DNA from: Kosakonia pseudosacchari
GTDB lineage: Bacteria > Pseudomonadota > Gammaproteobacteria > Enterobacterales > Enterobacteriaceae
Length of the DNA: 64,000 bases
NCBI RefSeq assembly: GCF_900184035.1
Contig: NZ_FXWP01000014.1
Span: 186,001 to 250,000 of the forward strand
Reading direction: 5' to 3'
Each line of letters opens with the position of its first letter. The stretch's first letter is position 1. Below are positions 31,201 to 40,824 of the stretch, in pieces. The notes under the pieces are model-generated. The model searched no databases. It had not been told where the DNA came from and saw nothing but the letters and a program-made list of their open reading frames with translations. The translations under genes were made by a program, and so were the position numbers.

Positions 31201-32120
31201 TGACCACAGATGTCTGGTTTGTGATGTTGCCCGGCGTGCTGGCGCTGGATATGTCTGGCCCGGCGGAAACCTTCGCGCTGGCGGGGGATGCGTTTCGCCT
31301 GCACTACATTGGTCCGCAGCCCGATGTGTCAACGTCAATAGGTCTGACGATGGGCAATATCGCGCCGCTACCGGAGTCGCTGCCAGCAGGCAGCCTGCTG
31401 GTTCTGCCTGGCGTATCCGATTCCTCACGGTTATTCGACACGCCACAGGCGAACGCGGTGCGTCACTGGCTGATGCGCCTGCAACCGCTGATCCACAGCC
31501 AGAGCATTACGTTGATGTGTGTCTGTTCCGGCGCGGTGCTGGCGGCGAAAGCCGGGTTGATGAACGGCATTCAGTGCACCACCCACCATGATGTCATTGC
31601 CCGTTTACGCGCGGCGGCACCTGCGGCGCTGGTCAAAGAGAACCGTATTTTCATTGAGGATCGCAGCATCTGGACCAGTGCGGGCATCACCTCCGGTATC
31701 GATCTGGCGCTGCATCTGATTAACCGCTTTTGCGGGCCAGAGACGGCGCTGGCGGTTGCGCGGGAAATGGTGGTCTGGTTCCGCCGTTCCGGGGAAGATC
31801 CGCAAATTTCACCGTGGCTGCGCTATCGTAACCACCTGCATCCGGCGGTGCATCGCGCGCAAGATGCGCTGACGGCGGAGCCGCAAAAAGCCTGGCAACT
31901 GAGCGACATTGCCGAGCGGGCGCACGTCAGCCCCCGGCATTTAACGCGCCTGTTCCAGCAACATCTCGGGATCAGCGTGCGTGATTATCTGGAGCAGTTG
32001 CGGCTGGCGATTGCCGAACAGTATCTGCTGCAAGGGCGCGGCACCGAACAGGCCGCGCTTGCTGCTGGGTTCTCCTCACCGCGCCAGTTACAGCGTGCAC
32101 GTCAACGGGCGATTAACTGA
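31200..32120 (+). CDS. GlxA-family AraC-type transcriptional regulator
   Basis: This 306-aa protein has an N-terminal DJ-1/PfpI (class I glutamine-amidotransferase-like) domain (about 1-180) with the nucleophile-elbow-like [14 protein letters not shown], fused to two AraC helix-turn-helix motifs (about 215-305; [24 protein letters not shown] and the C-terminal [18 protein letters not shown]). Relatives such as GbdR, CdhR and ArgR of pseudomonads control catabolism of nitrogenous compounds. By overlap with the hydrolase gene it likely controls it. Its 3' end overlaps wecH by 8 nt (convergent). Confidence 0.87.
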   Translation: MTTDVWFVMLPGVLALDMSGPAETFALAGDAFRLHYIGPQPDVSTSIGLTMGNIAPLPESLPAGSLLVLPGVSDSSRLFDTPQANAVRHWLMRLQPLIHSQSITLMCVCSGAVLAAKAGLMNGIQCTTHHDVIARLRAAAPAALVKENRIFIEDRSIWTSAGITSGIDLALHLINRFCGPETALAVAREMVVWFRRSGEDPQISPWLRYRNHLHPAVHRAQDALTAEPQKAWQLSDIAERAHVSPRHLTRLFQQHLGISVRDYLEQLRLAIAEQYLLQGRGTEQAALAAGFSSPRQLQRARQRAIN

Positions 32121-33108
32121 CGAAACGGCGTTTGTCGAGGCGTTGCACCAGCATTGACAGCGCCAGACTCGCCAGCAGCGTGGCGGTGAAAACCCACACA
32201 ATATCGAGCAGCGGTGAAGCATGAATTTCAATGCCGCGCGTGCGCAGGGCGTGAATAATCAGCGCGTGAAAACCGTAAATCCCCAGCGAATGGTGAGAAA
32301 TCAGCGTCAGCCCCGGCAGCGTGCGGCTATTCAGCGTGTTTTTGATAAGCGTAAACAGCGCAATGGCGCAGAGAAAGACCATCGGCCCGCAGTAGAGATA
32401 CCAGGTATCGGCGAAATTGCCGCGCCATTTCAGCTCATTGAGCGTACCGCGTGAAATCATCACTACCGCGGCTAAAAACAGGGCGGCGCAGGCCCAGCTT
32501 ACTACCCGTTTTTGCGTCTCCATCATGCCGATGGCGCGACCCAGCATGCCGTACAGAATGTAGTAAAACGTATCCCCACCAATATAAAGATTGACCGGCA
32601 GCCACTCAAAACCACCGATTTTCTGTGGCACCGTATTCGGGTTGGCGACAATGCCAATCACCACCACTAACGCCAGCAGCATTTTGCCGCTGAGCGCTTT
32701 CACCTGAATCAGCGGCGAGACCAGGTAAATGACGATAATGGCGAAGAAAAACCACAGGTGATAGAACACCGGTTTTTGCAGCAGATTTTTCAACGACAGC
32801 TCGCTGTTAATTGAGGTAAACAGCACGATATAGAGCAGGGCTATCAGGCTGTAGAAAACCAGACAAAGCGCGATGCGCAAGAAGTGGCGCGGCTGTGCGC
32901 TGCGTTCGCCAAAAAAGAGGTAGCCGGAAATCATAAAAAACAGCGGCACGCTGACGCGAGAAGCGGAATTGAGGATGTTGGCGATGTTCCAGTCGAAAGT
33001 GGTAATGCTGGCAGGATTGGTGATGTACCAGGTGGTGGTATGGATCATCACTACCATTAAACAGGCTATCCCTCGCAGATTATCTATCCAGTAAATTTTC
33101 GACGGCAT
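32113..33108 (-). CDS. wecH: O-acetyltransferase WecH
   Basis: This 331-aa acyltransferase-3 family membrane protein has about ten hydrophobic segments. In E. coli WecH O-acetylates the enterobacterial common antigen. Family features: [17 protein letters not shown] with the conserved catalytic His, [17 protein letters not shown], and [16 protein letters not shown]. The ATG at 33108, preceded by AGAGGAACTG, gives exactly the E. coli length; an ATG six codons upstream is less likely. Confidence 0.93.
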   Translation of the reverse strand: MPSKIYWIDNLRGIACLMVVMIHTTTWYITNPASITTFDWNIANILNSASRVSVPLFFMISGYLFFGERSAQPRHFLRIALCLVFYSLIALLYIVLFTSINSELSLKNLLQKPVFYHLWFFFAIIVIYLVSPLIQVKALSGKMLLALVVVIGIVANPNTVPQKIGGFEWLPVNLYIGGDTFYYILYGMLGRAIGMMETQKRVVSWACAALFLAAVVMISRGTLNELKWRGNFADTWYLYCGPMVFLCAIALFTLIKNTLNSRTLPGLTLISHHSLGIYGFHALIIHALRTRGIEIHASPLLDIVWVFTATLLASLALSMLVQRLDKRRFVS

Positions 33109-33279
33109 CAGTTCCTCTGTTTTCACGTTAAAGACAACTCCCTCAGACTGTAAGATTATCTACCTGTCTCATTAGATAATTCTGAGTTTTACCGCTCTTG
33201 CTTGTGCGTTTTGCGCAGATTTGCAAAATTTGCGTCCCCACCTTTAAAAATAACAGCCCACGAGCAGGCAGTGATAAAA

Positions 33280-33579
33280 ATGATGAAGTGTATTGCCCCC
33301 GCGCTGGTGCTGCTATTAGCAGGCTGCAGCGCCTCTGCCGATATTCCAGCGCAGCAAGCGCAAAAAGCCAGACCCGGCCCCGAACATTCGCTGGATATGG
33401 AAAACGCGTGCAGACAAAACGCCGCACGGCGTTACAACACCGGCGTACAACAAATTGATGTCACCGGTTTTGAACAATTTCAGGGCAGCTATGAAATGCG
33501 AGGCATGACGCCGCGCCGGGAAGCGTTTGTCTGCACTTTTGACGCGGAAGGCCAATTTTTACACCTTTCGATGCGCTAA
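33280..33579 (+). CDS. ysaB: Lipoprotein YsaB
   Basis: This 99-aa protein has a lipoprotein signal with lipobox LLAGC (Cys16), a low-complexity Q/A linker, and a conserved C-terminal half (QNAARRYNTG to CTFDAEGQFLHLSMR) shared with E. coli YsaB of equal length. It is expected in the envelope; the function is unknown. The ATG at 33280 begins the signal peptide; the longer frame is rejected. Divergent from wecH and upstream of glyQ, as in E. coli. Confidence 0.9.
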   Translation: MMKCIAPALVLLLAGCSASADIPAQQAQKARPGPEHSLDMENACRQNAARRYNTGVQQIDVTGFEQFQGSYEMRGMTPRREAFVCTFDAEGQFLHLSMR

Positions 33580-33715
33580 ACCGCCAGATTCCCGCCTGAA
33601 GGCGCGCGCTTTCCCCAATTTTCCTTAAACAAACCCGTTTCGTACTGTATATCTTGCAGCCAGCGGGTATACTGGGCGCTTCCTTTAAATCCACACGTAT
33701 CCAGCACGAAAGAAT

Positions 33716-34627
33716 ATGCAAAAGTTTGATACCAGGACCTTTCAGGGTCTGATCCTGACCTTACAGGATTATTGGGCTCGTCAGGGCTGTACTATTGTTC
33801 AACCTCTGGACATGGAAGTGGGCGCCGGTACATCGCACCCGATGACCAGCCTGCGCGCGCTGGGGCCAGAACCGATGGCAACCGCGTATGTGCAACCTTC
33901 CCGCCGTCCGACCGATGGACGCTATGGCGAAAACCCGAACCGTTTACAGCACTATTATCAGTTCCAGGTGGTGATTAAGCCGTCTCCGGATAACATTCAG
34001 GAGCTGTACCTCGGGTCACTGAAAGAGCTGGGTATGGATCCGACCATTCACGATATTCGATTCGTGGAAGACAACTGGGAAAACCCGACGCTGGGTGCCT
34101 GGGGTCTGGGCTGGGAAGTGTGGCTGAACGGCATGGAAGTGACGCAGTTTACTTACTTCCAGCAAGTTGGCGGTCTGGAGTGTAAACCGGTTACCGGTGA
34201 AATCACCTACGGTCTGGAACGTCTGGCAATGTACATTCAGGGCGTGGACAGCGTTTACGACCTGGTCTGGAGCGATGGCCCGCTGGGTAAAACCACTTAC
34301 GGCGACGTGTTCCATCAGAACGAAGTGGAGCAATCCACCTACAATTTCGAATACGCGGATGTCGACTTCCTGTTCAGCTGCTTCGAGCAGTATGAAAAAG
34401 AAGCGCAGCAGCTGCTGGCGCTGGAAAACCCGCTGCCGCTGCCTGCCTACGAGCGCATTCTGAAGGCCGCCCATAGCTTCAACCTGCTGGATGCGCGTAA
34501 AGCCATCTCCGTGACGGAACGTCAGCGCTATATTCTGCGCATCCGTACGCTGACCAAAGCAGTGGCTGAAGCGTATTACGCTTCCCGTGAAGCCCTTGGC
34601 TTCCCGATGTGTAACAGAAATAAATAA
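33716..34627 (+). CDS. glyQ: Glycyl-tRNA synthetase alpha subunit
   Basis: This 303-aa class II synthetase subunit carries the aminoacylation active site of the heterotetrameric bacterial GlyRS. The start [20 protein letters not shown] and motifs such as [19 protein letters not shown] are near-identical to E. coli. It charges tRNA-Gly together with GlyS, 9 nt downstream. Confidence 0.98.
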   Translation: MQKFDTRTFQGLILTLQDYWARQGCTIVQPLDMEVGAGTSHPMTSLRALGPEPMATAYVQPSRRPTDGRYGENPNRLQHYYQFQVVIKPSPDNIQELYLGSLKELGMDPTIHDIRFVEDNWENPTLGAWGLGWEVWLNGMEVTQFTYFQQVGGLECKPVTGEITYGLERLAMYIQGVDSVYDLVWSDGPLGKTTYGDVFHQNEVEQSTYNFEYADVDFLFSCFEQYEKEAQQLLALENPLPLPAYERILKAAHSFNLLDARKAISVTERQRYILRIRTLTKAVAEAYYASREALGFPMCNRNK

Positions 34628-34636
34628 GAGGCGGCC

Positions 34637-36706
34637 ATGTCTGAGAAAACTTTCCTGGTGGAAATCGGCACCGAAGAGCTGCCACCAAAAGCCCTGCGCA
34701 GCCTGGCCGAGTCCTTCGCTGCTAACGTTACCGCTGAGCTGGATGCGGCGGGTGTCACCCACGGCGACGTGCAGTGGTTTGCCGCGCCGCGCCGTCTGGC
34801 GGTAAAAGTCGCGAAACTTGCGGCTTCCCAGCCGGATCGTGAAGTTGAAAAACGCGGCCCGGCGATTGCCCAGGCATTTGATGCTGAAGGTAAACCGAGT
34901 AAAGCGGCTGAAGGCTGGGCGCGGGGTTGCGGCATCACTGTCGATCAGGCCGAGCGTCTGACCACCGACAAAGGTGAATGGCTGCTCTATCGTGCGCATG
35001 TCAAAGGCGAAAGCGTGGAAACGCTGCTGCCAAACATGATTGCTAACTCGCTTGGCAAGTTGCCGATCCCGAAACTGATGCGCTGGGGCGCGTCGGACGT
35101 GACTTTTGTCCGTCCGGTTCACACCGTTACGCTGCTGCTGGGCGACACCGTTATCCCGGCAACCATTCTGGGTATTGCGTCCGATCGCGTGATTCGCGGC
35201 CACCGCTTTATGGGCGAGCCGGAGTTCACCATCGATAACGCCGATCAGTACCCGCAAATCCTGCTGGAGCGCGGCAAAGTGATTGCCGATTACGACGCGC
35301 GTAAAGCGAAAATCAAAGCGGATGCGGAAGAAGCGGCGCGTAAGATTGGCGGCAATGCCGATCTGAGCGACAGCCTGCTGGAAGAAGTGACCTCGCTGGT
35401 GGAATGGCCGGTGGTACTGACCGCGAAGTTCGAAGAGAAATTCCTCGCCGTTCCGGCGGAAGCGCTGGTTTACACCATGAAAGGTGACCAGAAGTACTTC
35501 CCGGTGTATGGCAATGACGGCAAATTGCTGCCGAACTTTATCTTCGTCGCTAACATCGAATCGAAAGATCCGCAGCAGATTATCTCCGGTAACGAAAAAG
35601 TGGTGCGCCCGCGTCTGGCGGATGCCGAGTTCTTCTTCAATACCGACCGCAAAAAACGCCTCGAAGATCATCTGCCGCGTCTGCAAACCGTGCTGTTCCA
35701 GCAACAGCTGGGTACGCTGCGCGACAAGACCGATCGTATTCAGGCGCTGGCGGGCTGGATTGCCGGGCAGATTGGCGCGGATGTAAATCACGCCACGCGC
35801 GCGGGCCTGCTCTCCAAATGCGACCTGATGACCAACATGGTGTTTGAATTCACTGACACCCAGGGCGTGATGGGCATGCACTATGCGCGTCACGACGGCG
35901 AAGCAGAAGACGTTGCGGTGGCGCTGAACGAGCAGTATCAGCCGCGTTTTGCCGGTGATGAACTGCCGTCGAACCCGATTGCCTGCGCACTGGCGATTGC
36001 CGATAAGATGGACACCCTCGCGGGGATCTTCGGTATCGGCCAGCATCCGAAAGGCGATAAAGACCCGTTCGCACTGCGCCGCGCGGCGCTGGGCGTGCTG
36101 CGTATTATCGTTGAGAAGAACCTGGCGCTGGATCTGCAAACCCTGACCGAAGAGGCGGTGCGTCTGTACGGCGACAAGCTGACCAACGCGAAAGTGGTCG
36201 ATGATGTGATCGACTTTATGCTGGGTCGTTTCCGTGCCTGGTATCAGGACGAAGGTTACAGCGTGGATACCATTCAGGCTGTGCTGGCGCGTCGTCCGAC
36301 CAAACCGGCAGACTTTGATGCGCGTATGAAGGCGGTTTCGCACTTCCGTACGCTCGACGAAGCGGCGGCGCTGGCGGCAGCGAACAAGCGCGTTTCTAAT
36401 ATCCTGGCGAAATCCGACGAGACGCTGAACGATATCGTTCACGCCTCGGTGCTGAAAGAAGCGGCGGAAATCAAGCTGGCGGGCAATGTGGTCGTTCTGC
36501 GCGATAAACTGCAGCCGTACTTCGCCGAAGGCCGTTATCAGGAAGCGTTGATCGAGCTGGCGCAGTTGCGTGAACCGGTGGATGAGTTCTTTGAGAACGT
36601 GATGGTGAATGCCGACGACAAAGACGTGCGTATCAACCGCCTGACATTGCTGTCTAAACTGCGTGAACTGTTCCTGCAGGTTGCGGATATCTCTCTGCTG
36701 CAGTAA
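34637..36706 (+). CDS. glyS: Glycyl-tRNA synthetase beta subunit
   Basis: This 689-aa subunit provides tRNA recognition for GlyRS. It has the B3/4-like and HD-like domains of GlyS in the centre (e.g. [21 protein letters not shown], where the HD-type residues lie, and [13 protein letters not shown]) and an anticodon-binding domain at the C-terminus. Length equals E. coli. A long open frame on the opposite strand (34016-36442) is a codon-bias shadow. Confidence 0.98.
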   Translation: MSEKTFLVEIGTEELPPKALRSLAESFAANVTAELDAAGVTHGDVQWFAAPRRLAVKVAKLAASQPDREVEKRGPAIAQAFDAEGKPSKAAEGWARGCGITVDQAERLTTDKGEWLLYRAHVKGESVETLLPNMIANSLGKLPIPKLMRWGASDVTFVRPVHTVTLLLGDTVIPATILGIASDRVIRGHRFMGEPEFTIDNADQYPQILLERGKVIADYDARKAKIKADAEEAARKIGGNADLSDSLLEEVTSLVEWPVVLTAKFEEKFLAVPAEALVYTMKGDQKYFPVYGNDGKLLPNFIFVANIESKDPQQIISGNEKVVRPRLADAEFFFNTDRKKRLEDHLPRLQTVLFQQQLGTLRDKTDRIQALAGWIAGQIGADVNHATRAGLLSKCDLMTNMVFEFTDTQGVMGMHYARHDGEAEDVAVALNEQYQPRFAGDELPSNPIACALAIADKMDTLAGIFGIGQHPKGDKDPFALRRAALGVLRIIVEKNLALDLQTLTEEAVRLYGDKLTNAKVVDDVIDFMLGRFRAWYQDEGYSVDTIQAVLARRPTKPADFDARMKAVSHFRTLDEAAALAAANKRVSNILAKSDETLNDIVHASVLKEAAEIKLAGNVVVLRDKLQPYFAEGRYQEALIELAQLREPVDEFFENVMVNADDKDVRINRLTLLSKLRELFLQVADISLLQ

Positions 36707-36714
36707 TCGTCATG

Positions 36715-36750
36715 GCAATAAAAAACCCGCTGCGGCGGGTTTTTTATTGC
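36715..36750. terminator. Bidirectional terminator between glyS and the GGDEF gene
   Basis: GCAATAAAAAACCCGC (36715-36730) and GCGGGTTTTTTATTGC (36735-36750) are perfect inverted repeats around TGCG. T-runs lie on both strands, so it can end transcription from both convergent genes. Confidence 0.93.
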
Positions 36751-36762
36751 CTGGCGTCAGAG

Positions 36763-37740
36763 CTACGACCTGTTTTGCTCGCCGGGGTAAGGGGCGAACG
36801 GCGTAAACGTGGCGTTGACGCGAACGTTGTTACGGCCTGCGCGCTTGGCTTCATACAACGCATTATCGGCGCTCTGGATAAGCTGCCCGTACTCGGTGTG
36901 GCTTTTCTGGCAGAGGCTGGCGATGCCAATACTGACGCTAACGATACCACCTGGAGAACTGGCGTGGGGCAAATCCAGCAACTGTACGCTGGTGCGCAGT
37001 TTCTCGGCAAGCTCAACGGCATCGGCGCAGCGGGTTTCCGGTAACAGGGCGCAGAATTCTTCCCCGCCGTAACGGAACAGGACATCAGCAGGGTTTTTCA
37101 GCGCGCTACGCATCGCGGTGGCGATTTGCTGCAAGCACTCGTCACCGCGCTGGTGGCCATTGCAGTCGTTATAAAGTTTGAAGTAATCAACATCAATCAA
37201 CAGCAGCGACAGCGGCTTGTTATTGCGCTTGCTGGCGCGCCATTCACGCTCAATACAAAGGTCGAAATAACGGCGGTTACCCACACCGGTCAGCCCATCT
37301 GACAGCGATTGTGATAAAAGCTCATGCGCCTGGTCACGCAGTAGGGATTCGCGGCGCACGGCGGCGGTAACATCGACTATCTGAATCAGGCAATAACGTT
37401 CCGCATCGCCTAACGGCACAATGGTGACCGCCTGGCTCAGGCGCGCGCCAGGGCGTGAAGGTTCGGCGTAGAGCGGGAAGGGCGAACGGTGCAAAGATTG
37501 CGAAAGCAGGGCAGATAAATTGTGGCCAATAGCCTGACGAATCGCATCGCCGACACGGTGATACGCCAGGTCGGGGAATACGCTAAAAAAATCCTCGCCA
37601 ACCGTATCGCAGGCCGCACGCCCGGTGTGCGTTTCTAACCACGCGTTCCACAGGGCGATACGGTAGTGTGCATCAACAATGATCACACCGAGGCTTAAGG
37701 ATGAAAAGGCGTCAAACAACAACTTATCTTTCATTTTCAA
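36763..37740 (-). CDS. PAS-GGDEF diguanylate cyclase
   Basis: This 325-aa cytoplasmic protein has an N-terminal PAS-like sensor domain (about 8-125) and a C-terminal GGDEF domain (about 145-310). The active site is RYGGEEF (GGEEF at 225-229) and the metal-site Asp lies in LIDVDYFKLYND, so cyclic-di-GMP synthesis is expected. The usual inhibitory I-site RxxD upstream reads NPAD (216-219), so product inhibition through that site is probably lost. It overlaps the CheC-like gene by 4 nt and is the last gene of a three-gene signalling cassette. Not an E. coli K-12 gene. Confidence 0.9.
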   Translation of the reverse strand: MKMKDKLLFDAFSSLSLGVIIVDAHYRIALWNAWLETHTGRAACDTVGEDFFSVFPDLAYHRVGDAIRQAIGHNLSALLSQSLHRSPFPLYAEPSRPGARLSQAVTIVPLGDAERYCLIQIVDVTAAVRRESLLRDQAHELLSQSLSDGLTGVGNRRYFDLCIEREWRASKRNNKPLSLLLIDVDYFKLYNDCNGHQRGDECLQQIATAMRSALKNPADVLFRYGGEEFCALLPETRCADAVELAEKLRTSVQLLDLPHASSPGGIVSVSIGIASLCQKSHTEYGQLIQSADNALYEAKRAGRNNVRVNATFTPFAPYPGEQNRS

Positions 37741-38378
37741 TGCATTCCATCTGGAACACTGCCGGTTTCTAAGCGGCTGATATAAAGCCGGATCTGTTCG
37801 CGTAAGTCGCGCAGCGCGGACATATCAAGGATAAAGGCGAGGTATCCCTGAATTTGCTGGCGCTCAAGCGCAAAATCGATGCGCAGCATCATCACCAACG
37901 GATCGTTGTCATCTTTATTCGGGTTGAGGATCTGCTGGCTGCTGCCCACGCGAACGACGGGCAGCGAACCTTGCAGCTCTTGCTGGAACATATTGGCCAG
38001 CGTCCCGACACAGGCGTTGAGCACAATATTGCCGATTTCGCTCATCGCTTCGCGTTCCATCTCGCCCAACTCATGTGCGGGGATCAGGTCACCCACCATC
38101 ATGCGCACAATTTCAAAACTGGCGGCTTCCGGAAACATCAAAATCGCTTCGGTGGCATAAGCGCCCTGATAGTGCTGGCTAATGCCGAATAATGCTATGC
38201 CCGCTCCCAGCTCTTCAGCGGCTTCAGAGCGCGGCGTAAAGCGGATCGTCGGCACTGACATCCGCACTTCTTCATTGACGATATTACTCATCGCGGCGGC
38301 GGCCTGGCCGACACCAATGTTGAAAATCTCCATCAGGCTGTCGGTTTCAATTTCGCTGATATCCGGCAATTCACTCAT
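37737..38378 (-). CDS. CheC-like phosphatase
   Basis: This 213-aa protein matches the CheC/CheX/FliY phosphatase family, which dephosphorylates CheY-type receivers. Two helix motifs of the type [D/S]-x3-E-x2-N are visible: Asp13-Glu17-Asn20 in the first half and Glu110-Glu114-Asn117 in the second, where Glu replaces the usual Asp/Ser. No chemotaxis genes are nearby. Start and stop overlap the flanking genes by 4 nt each, so a physical and functional unit with the receiver protein upstream is likely. Confidence 0.82.
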   Translation of the reverse strand: MSELPDISEIETDSLMEIFNIGVGQAAAAMSNIVNEEVRMSVPTIRFTPRSEAAEELGAGIALFGISQHYQGAYATEAILMFPEAASFEIVRMMVGDLIPAHELGEMEREAMSEIGNIVLNACVGTLANMFQQELQGSLPVVRVGSSQQILNPNKDDNDPLVMMLRIDFALERQQIQGYLAFILDMSALRDLREQIRLYISRLETGSVPDGMH

Positions 38379-38746
38379 GGATGTGCCTCCAGGCTGTTCA
38401 ACACCGCGTGGAGTTGCGGCTCTTTCAGCGGTTTTGGCAGAAAGCCGAGACCGAGCGCTTGCGCGGCGGTTTGGATGGAGTGCTGAACGTTGGCGGTGAG
38501 CAGAATGATATGCGTGCCAGGGTGCGTCTGGCGGATGCGCGACGCGGTTTCCATGCCGCCAATACCCGGCATGTTTACATCCAGCAAAATCGCATAAGGT
38601 GTGTGCGCCGATGCCAGTTCGATCGCCTCTTCGCCCGTTCCGGCTTCGTCGATTTCCCAGTCCTTATGCAGGCTGAGCACATACTGGCGTGAAATCATGC
38701 GTGACAGGCGGCTGTCATCGACAATCAGGATATATTTCGACATCAT
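38375..38746 (-). CDS. CheY-like single-domain response regulator
   Basis: This 123-aa protein is a lone receiver domain. Acidic pocket Asp10-Asp11, phospho-acceptor Asp56 (LLDVNMPG), switch Thr84 and Lys105 (LPKPL) are all present. It lacks an output domain. It is the first gene of the RR-CheC-GGDEF cassette. Two in-frame ATG codons at 38746 and 38743 are possible starts. No histidine kinase lies in the window, so the phosphodonor is unknown. Confidence 0.9.
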   Translation of the reverse strand: MMSKYILIVDDSRLSRMISRQYVLSLHKDWEIDEAGTGEEAIELASAHTPYAILLDVNMPGIGGMETASRIRQTHPGTHIILLTANVQHSIQTAAQALGLGFLPKPLKEPQLHAVLNSLEAHP

Positions 38747-39159
38747 TCATTCTCGTCTGGTGATGCATTGCCTGAAAAGGACAATGTAAAGCGCCCGGGG
38801 TGGATCTCTTTCCTGATGAATGCGGCTTAACGCCTCAGCATCGTTGTGTTTTCACATAACGCGCTGTTTCGTTGTTTCCTTTGTGAAATTCCCTTCCCGG
38901 TTTACACGCACGGTCTGCTACTTTTAGTTAAGTCACCATATTCATCGGCAATAACATGCAAATGATTAGCCTCTTTATGACGAGATGGTGAAAATTTAAT
39001 CTTGAAGAGGGGCGATGATGCGACTATTCTTTGCCCCGACGAATCTCTCGTCTCACCGGAGCGCCCTCTGAAAATGAACAAACACGACTGATGAACTCGG
39101 ATCCTTGCTAAACGCGCAGGCGTTGGCAGGGGATGTATTGATTTCATTCAGGAGTGCTT
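38747..39159 (+). promoter_or_regulatory. Divergent region with possible ABC-F leader peptides
   Basis: These 413 bases lie between the response-regulator gene and the ABC-F gene. A mini-ORF at 39015-39071 (18 aa, MMRLFFAPTNLSSHRSAL) follows a GAAGAGGGGCG ribosome site. Two shorter ones follow closely: MNKHD (39074-39091) and an overlapping MNSDPC. Some ABC-F genes are controlled by leader peptides, but no terminator or strong alternative hairpin was seen here, so this is tentative. Confidence 0.35.
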
Positions 39160-40779
39160 ATGGCTCATTGCGCCCAGATCCCCGCTTTTATTTTGCATCA
39201 GCTCACCTGTCAGTTTGCGACGGGCGATACGCTTTTTGGCCCGCTTACCCTCTCCCTTGAACCGTCGCTGTGCGGCCTGGTGGGGCGCAATGGCGTGGGC
39301 AAAACGCAATTACTCCGTCTGCTTGCCGGGTTCGCCATACCTGCCAGCGGACATATCGAACGCTTCGGCACGCATACGTATGTTGCACAGCAGCACGCGG
39401 TTTCTGCGCATACCACGCTTGCGGAACTGCTGGGTTACACCGGCGTTTTCGCGGCCCGCGAGCGTGTCGAACAGGGCGCTTACCAGCCCGACGATCTCGA
39501 CAAACTTGAAGGCTACTGGGATCTGCCGGAACGCCTGGCAGCGGCTTTTTCTGACGCCAGACTTCCCACTTTCGACCCGTACAGACCGGCCATGAGCCTG
39601 AGTGGCGGCGAGCGCGTGCGGGCACTGTTATGCAGTGCGTTTATCGCCAGTACGGATTATTTGCTGCTGGATGAACCGACCAACCACCTCGACAGGAAGG
39701 GGCGCGAGTGGTTTTACGCACAGCTGGCGCAGCGAAACGGCGGTGCGTTGGTGGCGAGTCACGATCGCGAGCTACTGGCGCTAATGCCGCGAATTCTCGA
39801 GCTCACGCCTGCCGGGTTGCGCAGCTATGGCGGCAATTATGACGACTACCAGCGCCAGCGCGATGCGGAGCAGCAAGCCGCACGAGCAATGCTTGAGCAC
39901 GCGACCAACGAACGTCGACGTACCCGCAGCAGAATGCAGAAAGAGCATGATGCCAGCCAGCGGCGCTCAGCGCACACGCTGCGAACCGTCGATTCGTTAA
40001 ATATCGCCTCGTTTGAGCGAGTGAAGTACAAGAACGCGGCGAAAGAGCGGCCAGATAGCTGGCGTAAACAGCACCGCGAGCAGAATGACGCGCTTAACAC
40101 TGCCGTTAACCAGGCGCGCGAGCGGGTGGAAGAGGAGATGCCGGTGCTGTTTACGCTGCCCGGCAGCCACCTTCCCGACGGTAAGCAGGTGCTGGTCATG
40201 GAGGATCTGCTGCTGCCGCATGTGGCGCTTCCTCCGCTTAACTGGCGTATGGATGGCCCAATGCGCGTGGCGGTGCGCGGGCCGAATGGTTGCGGTAAAT
40301 CGACGCTGCTGAAAGTTATCCTCGGCGAGCTGGCTCCCCGCGCCGGTCTGTGCCAGCGCGCGGTCACCTGCGCGTACCTTGATCAGCATTTATCGCAGCT
40401 CGATCTCTCGCTGTCGGTACTGACGCATCTCAATGCTGGCGATACGCCGATGGAGGAGGGCATACTGCGCACTCGCCTGGCGCAACTGCAACTGGGGGCA
40501 GATAAAGTGGTGTTACCGCTGGCGGCGCTGAGCGGCGGCGAGCGGTTAAAAGCGGCGCTGGCGTGCGTACTGTGGCGGCGCGATGCCACGCAGTTGCTGC
40601 TGCTGGATGAGCCGACGAACCATCTCGATCTGGCGTCAACGCAGGCGATTGAAGCAGCGCTGGCGACATTTCCTGGCGCGATGCTGGTGGTGTCTCATGA
40701 TGCGTCATTTCTGCAGGGATTAACGCTTACGCACAGTCTGGTATGGCGGGAAGAGGGCTGGTACTGCGAAGCGGAGTAA
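39160..40779 (+). CDS. ABC-F family ATPase
   Basis: This 539-aa soluble protein has two ABC modules and no membrane segment. Module 1: Walker A GRNGVGKT (42-49), signature LSGGERVRAL, Walker B DYLLLDEPTNHLD. A charged linker of about 70 residues (around 235-305) follows. Module 2: Walker A GPNGCGKST, signature LSGGERLKAAL, Walker B LLLLDEPTNHLD. ABC-F proteins bind the ribosomal E site to relieve stalling or protect against antibiotics. It resembles Uup/YheS but is not one of the standard E. coli four at this place. The ATG at 39160 has CAGGAG six bases upstream. Confidence 0.9.
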   Translation: MAHCAQIPAFILHQLTCQFATGDTLFGPLTLSLEPSLCGLVGRNGVGKTQLLRLLAGFAIPASGHIERFGTHTYVAQQHAVSAHTTLAELLGYTGVFAARERVEQGAYQPDDLDKLEGYWDLPERLAAAFSDARLPTFDPYRPAMSLSGGERVRALLCSAFIASTDYLLLDEPTNHLDRKGREWFYAQLAQRNGGALVASHDRELLALMPRILELTPAGLRSYGGNYDDYQRQRDAEQQAARAMLEHATNERRRTRSRMQKEHDASQRRSAHTLRTVDSLNIASFERVKYKNAAKERPDSWRKQHREQNDALNTAVNQARERVEEEMPVLFTLPGSHLPDGKQVLVMEDLLLPHVALPPLNWRMDGPMRVAVRGPNGCGKSTLLKVILGELAPRAGLCQRAVTCAYLDQHLSQLDLSLSVLTHLNAGDTPMEEGILRTRLAQLQLGADKVVLPLAALSGGERLKAALACVLWRRDATQLLLLDEPTNHLDLASTQAIEAALATFPGAMLVVSHDASFLQGLTLTHSLVWREEGWYCEAE

Positions 40780-40824
40780 GGTGAGCATTGACCCCCGGGT
40801 TAACGGGGGTTCTACCATCACGCT

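Noticed and set aside
34016-36442. An 808-codon open frame on the minus strand opposite glyQ/glyS.
   Set aside because: glyQ and glyS on the plus strand are unmistakable. The antisense product is Arg/His/Phe/Gln-rich without known motifs, as expected from the mirror image of GC-rich codon use.
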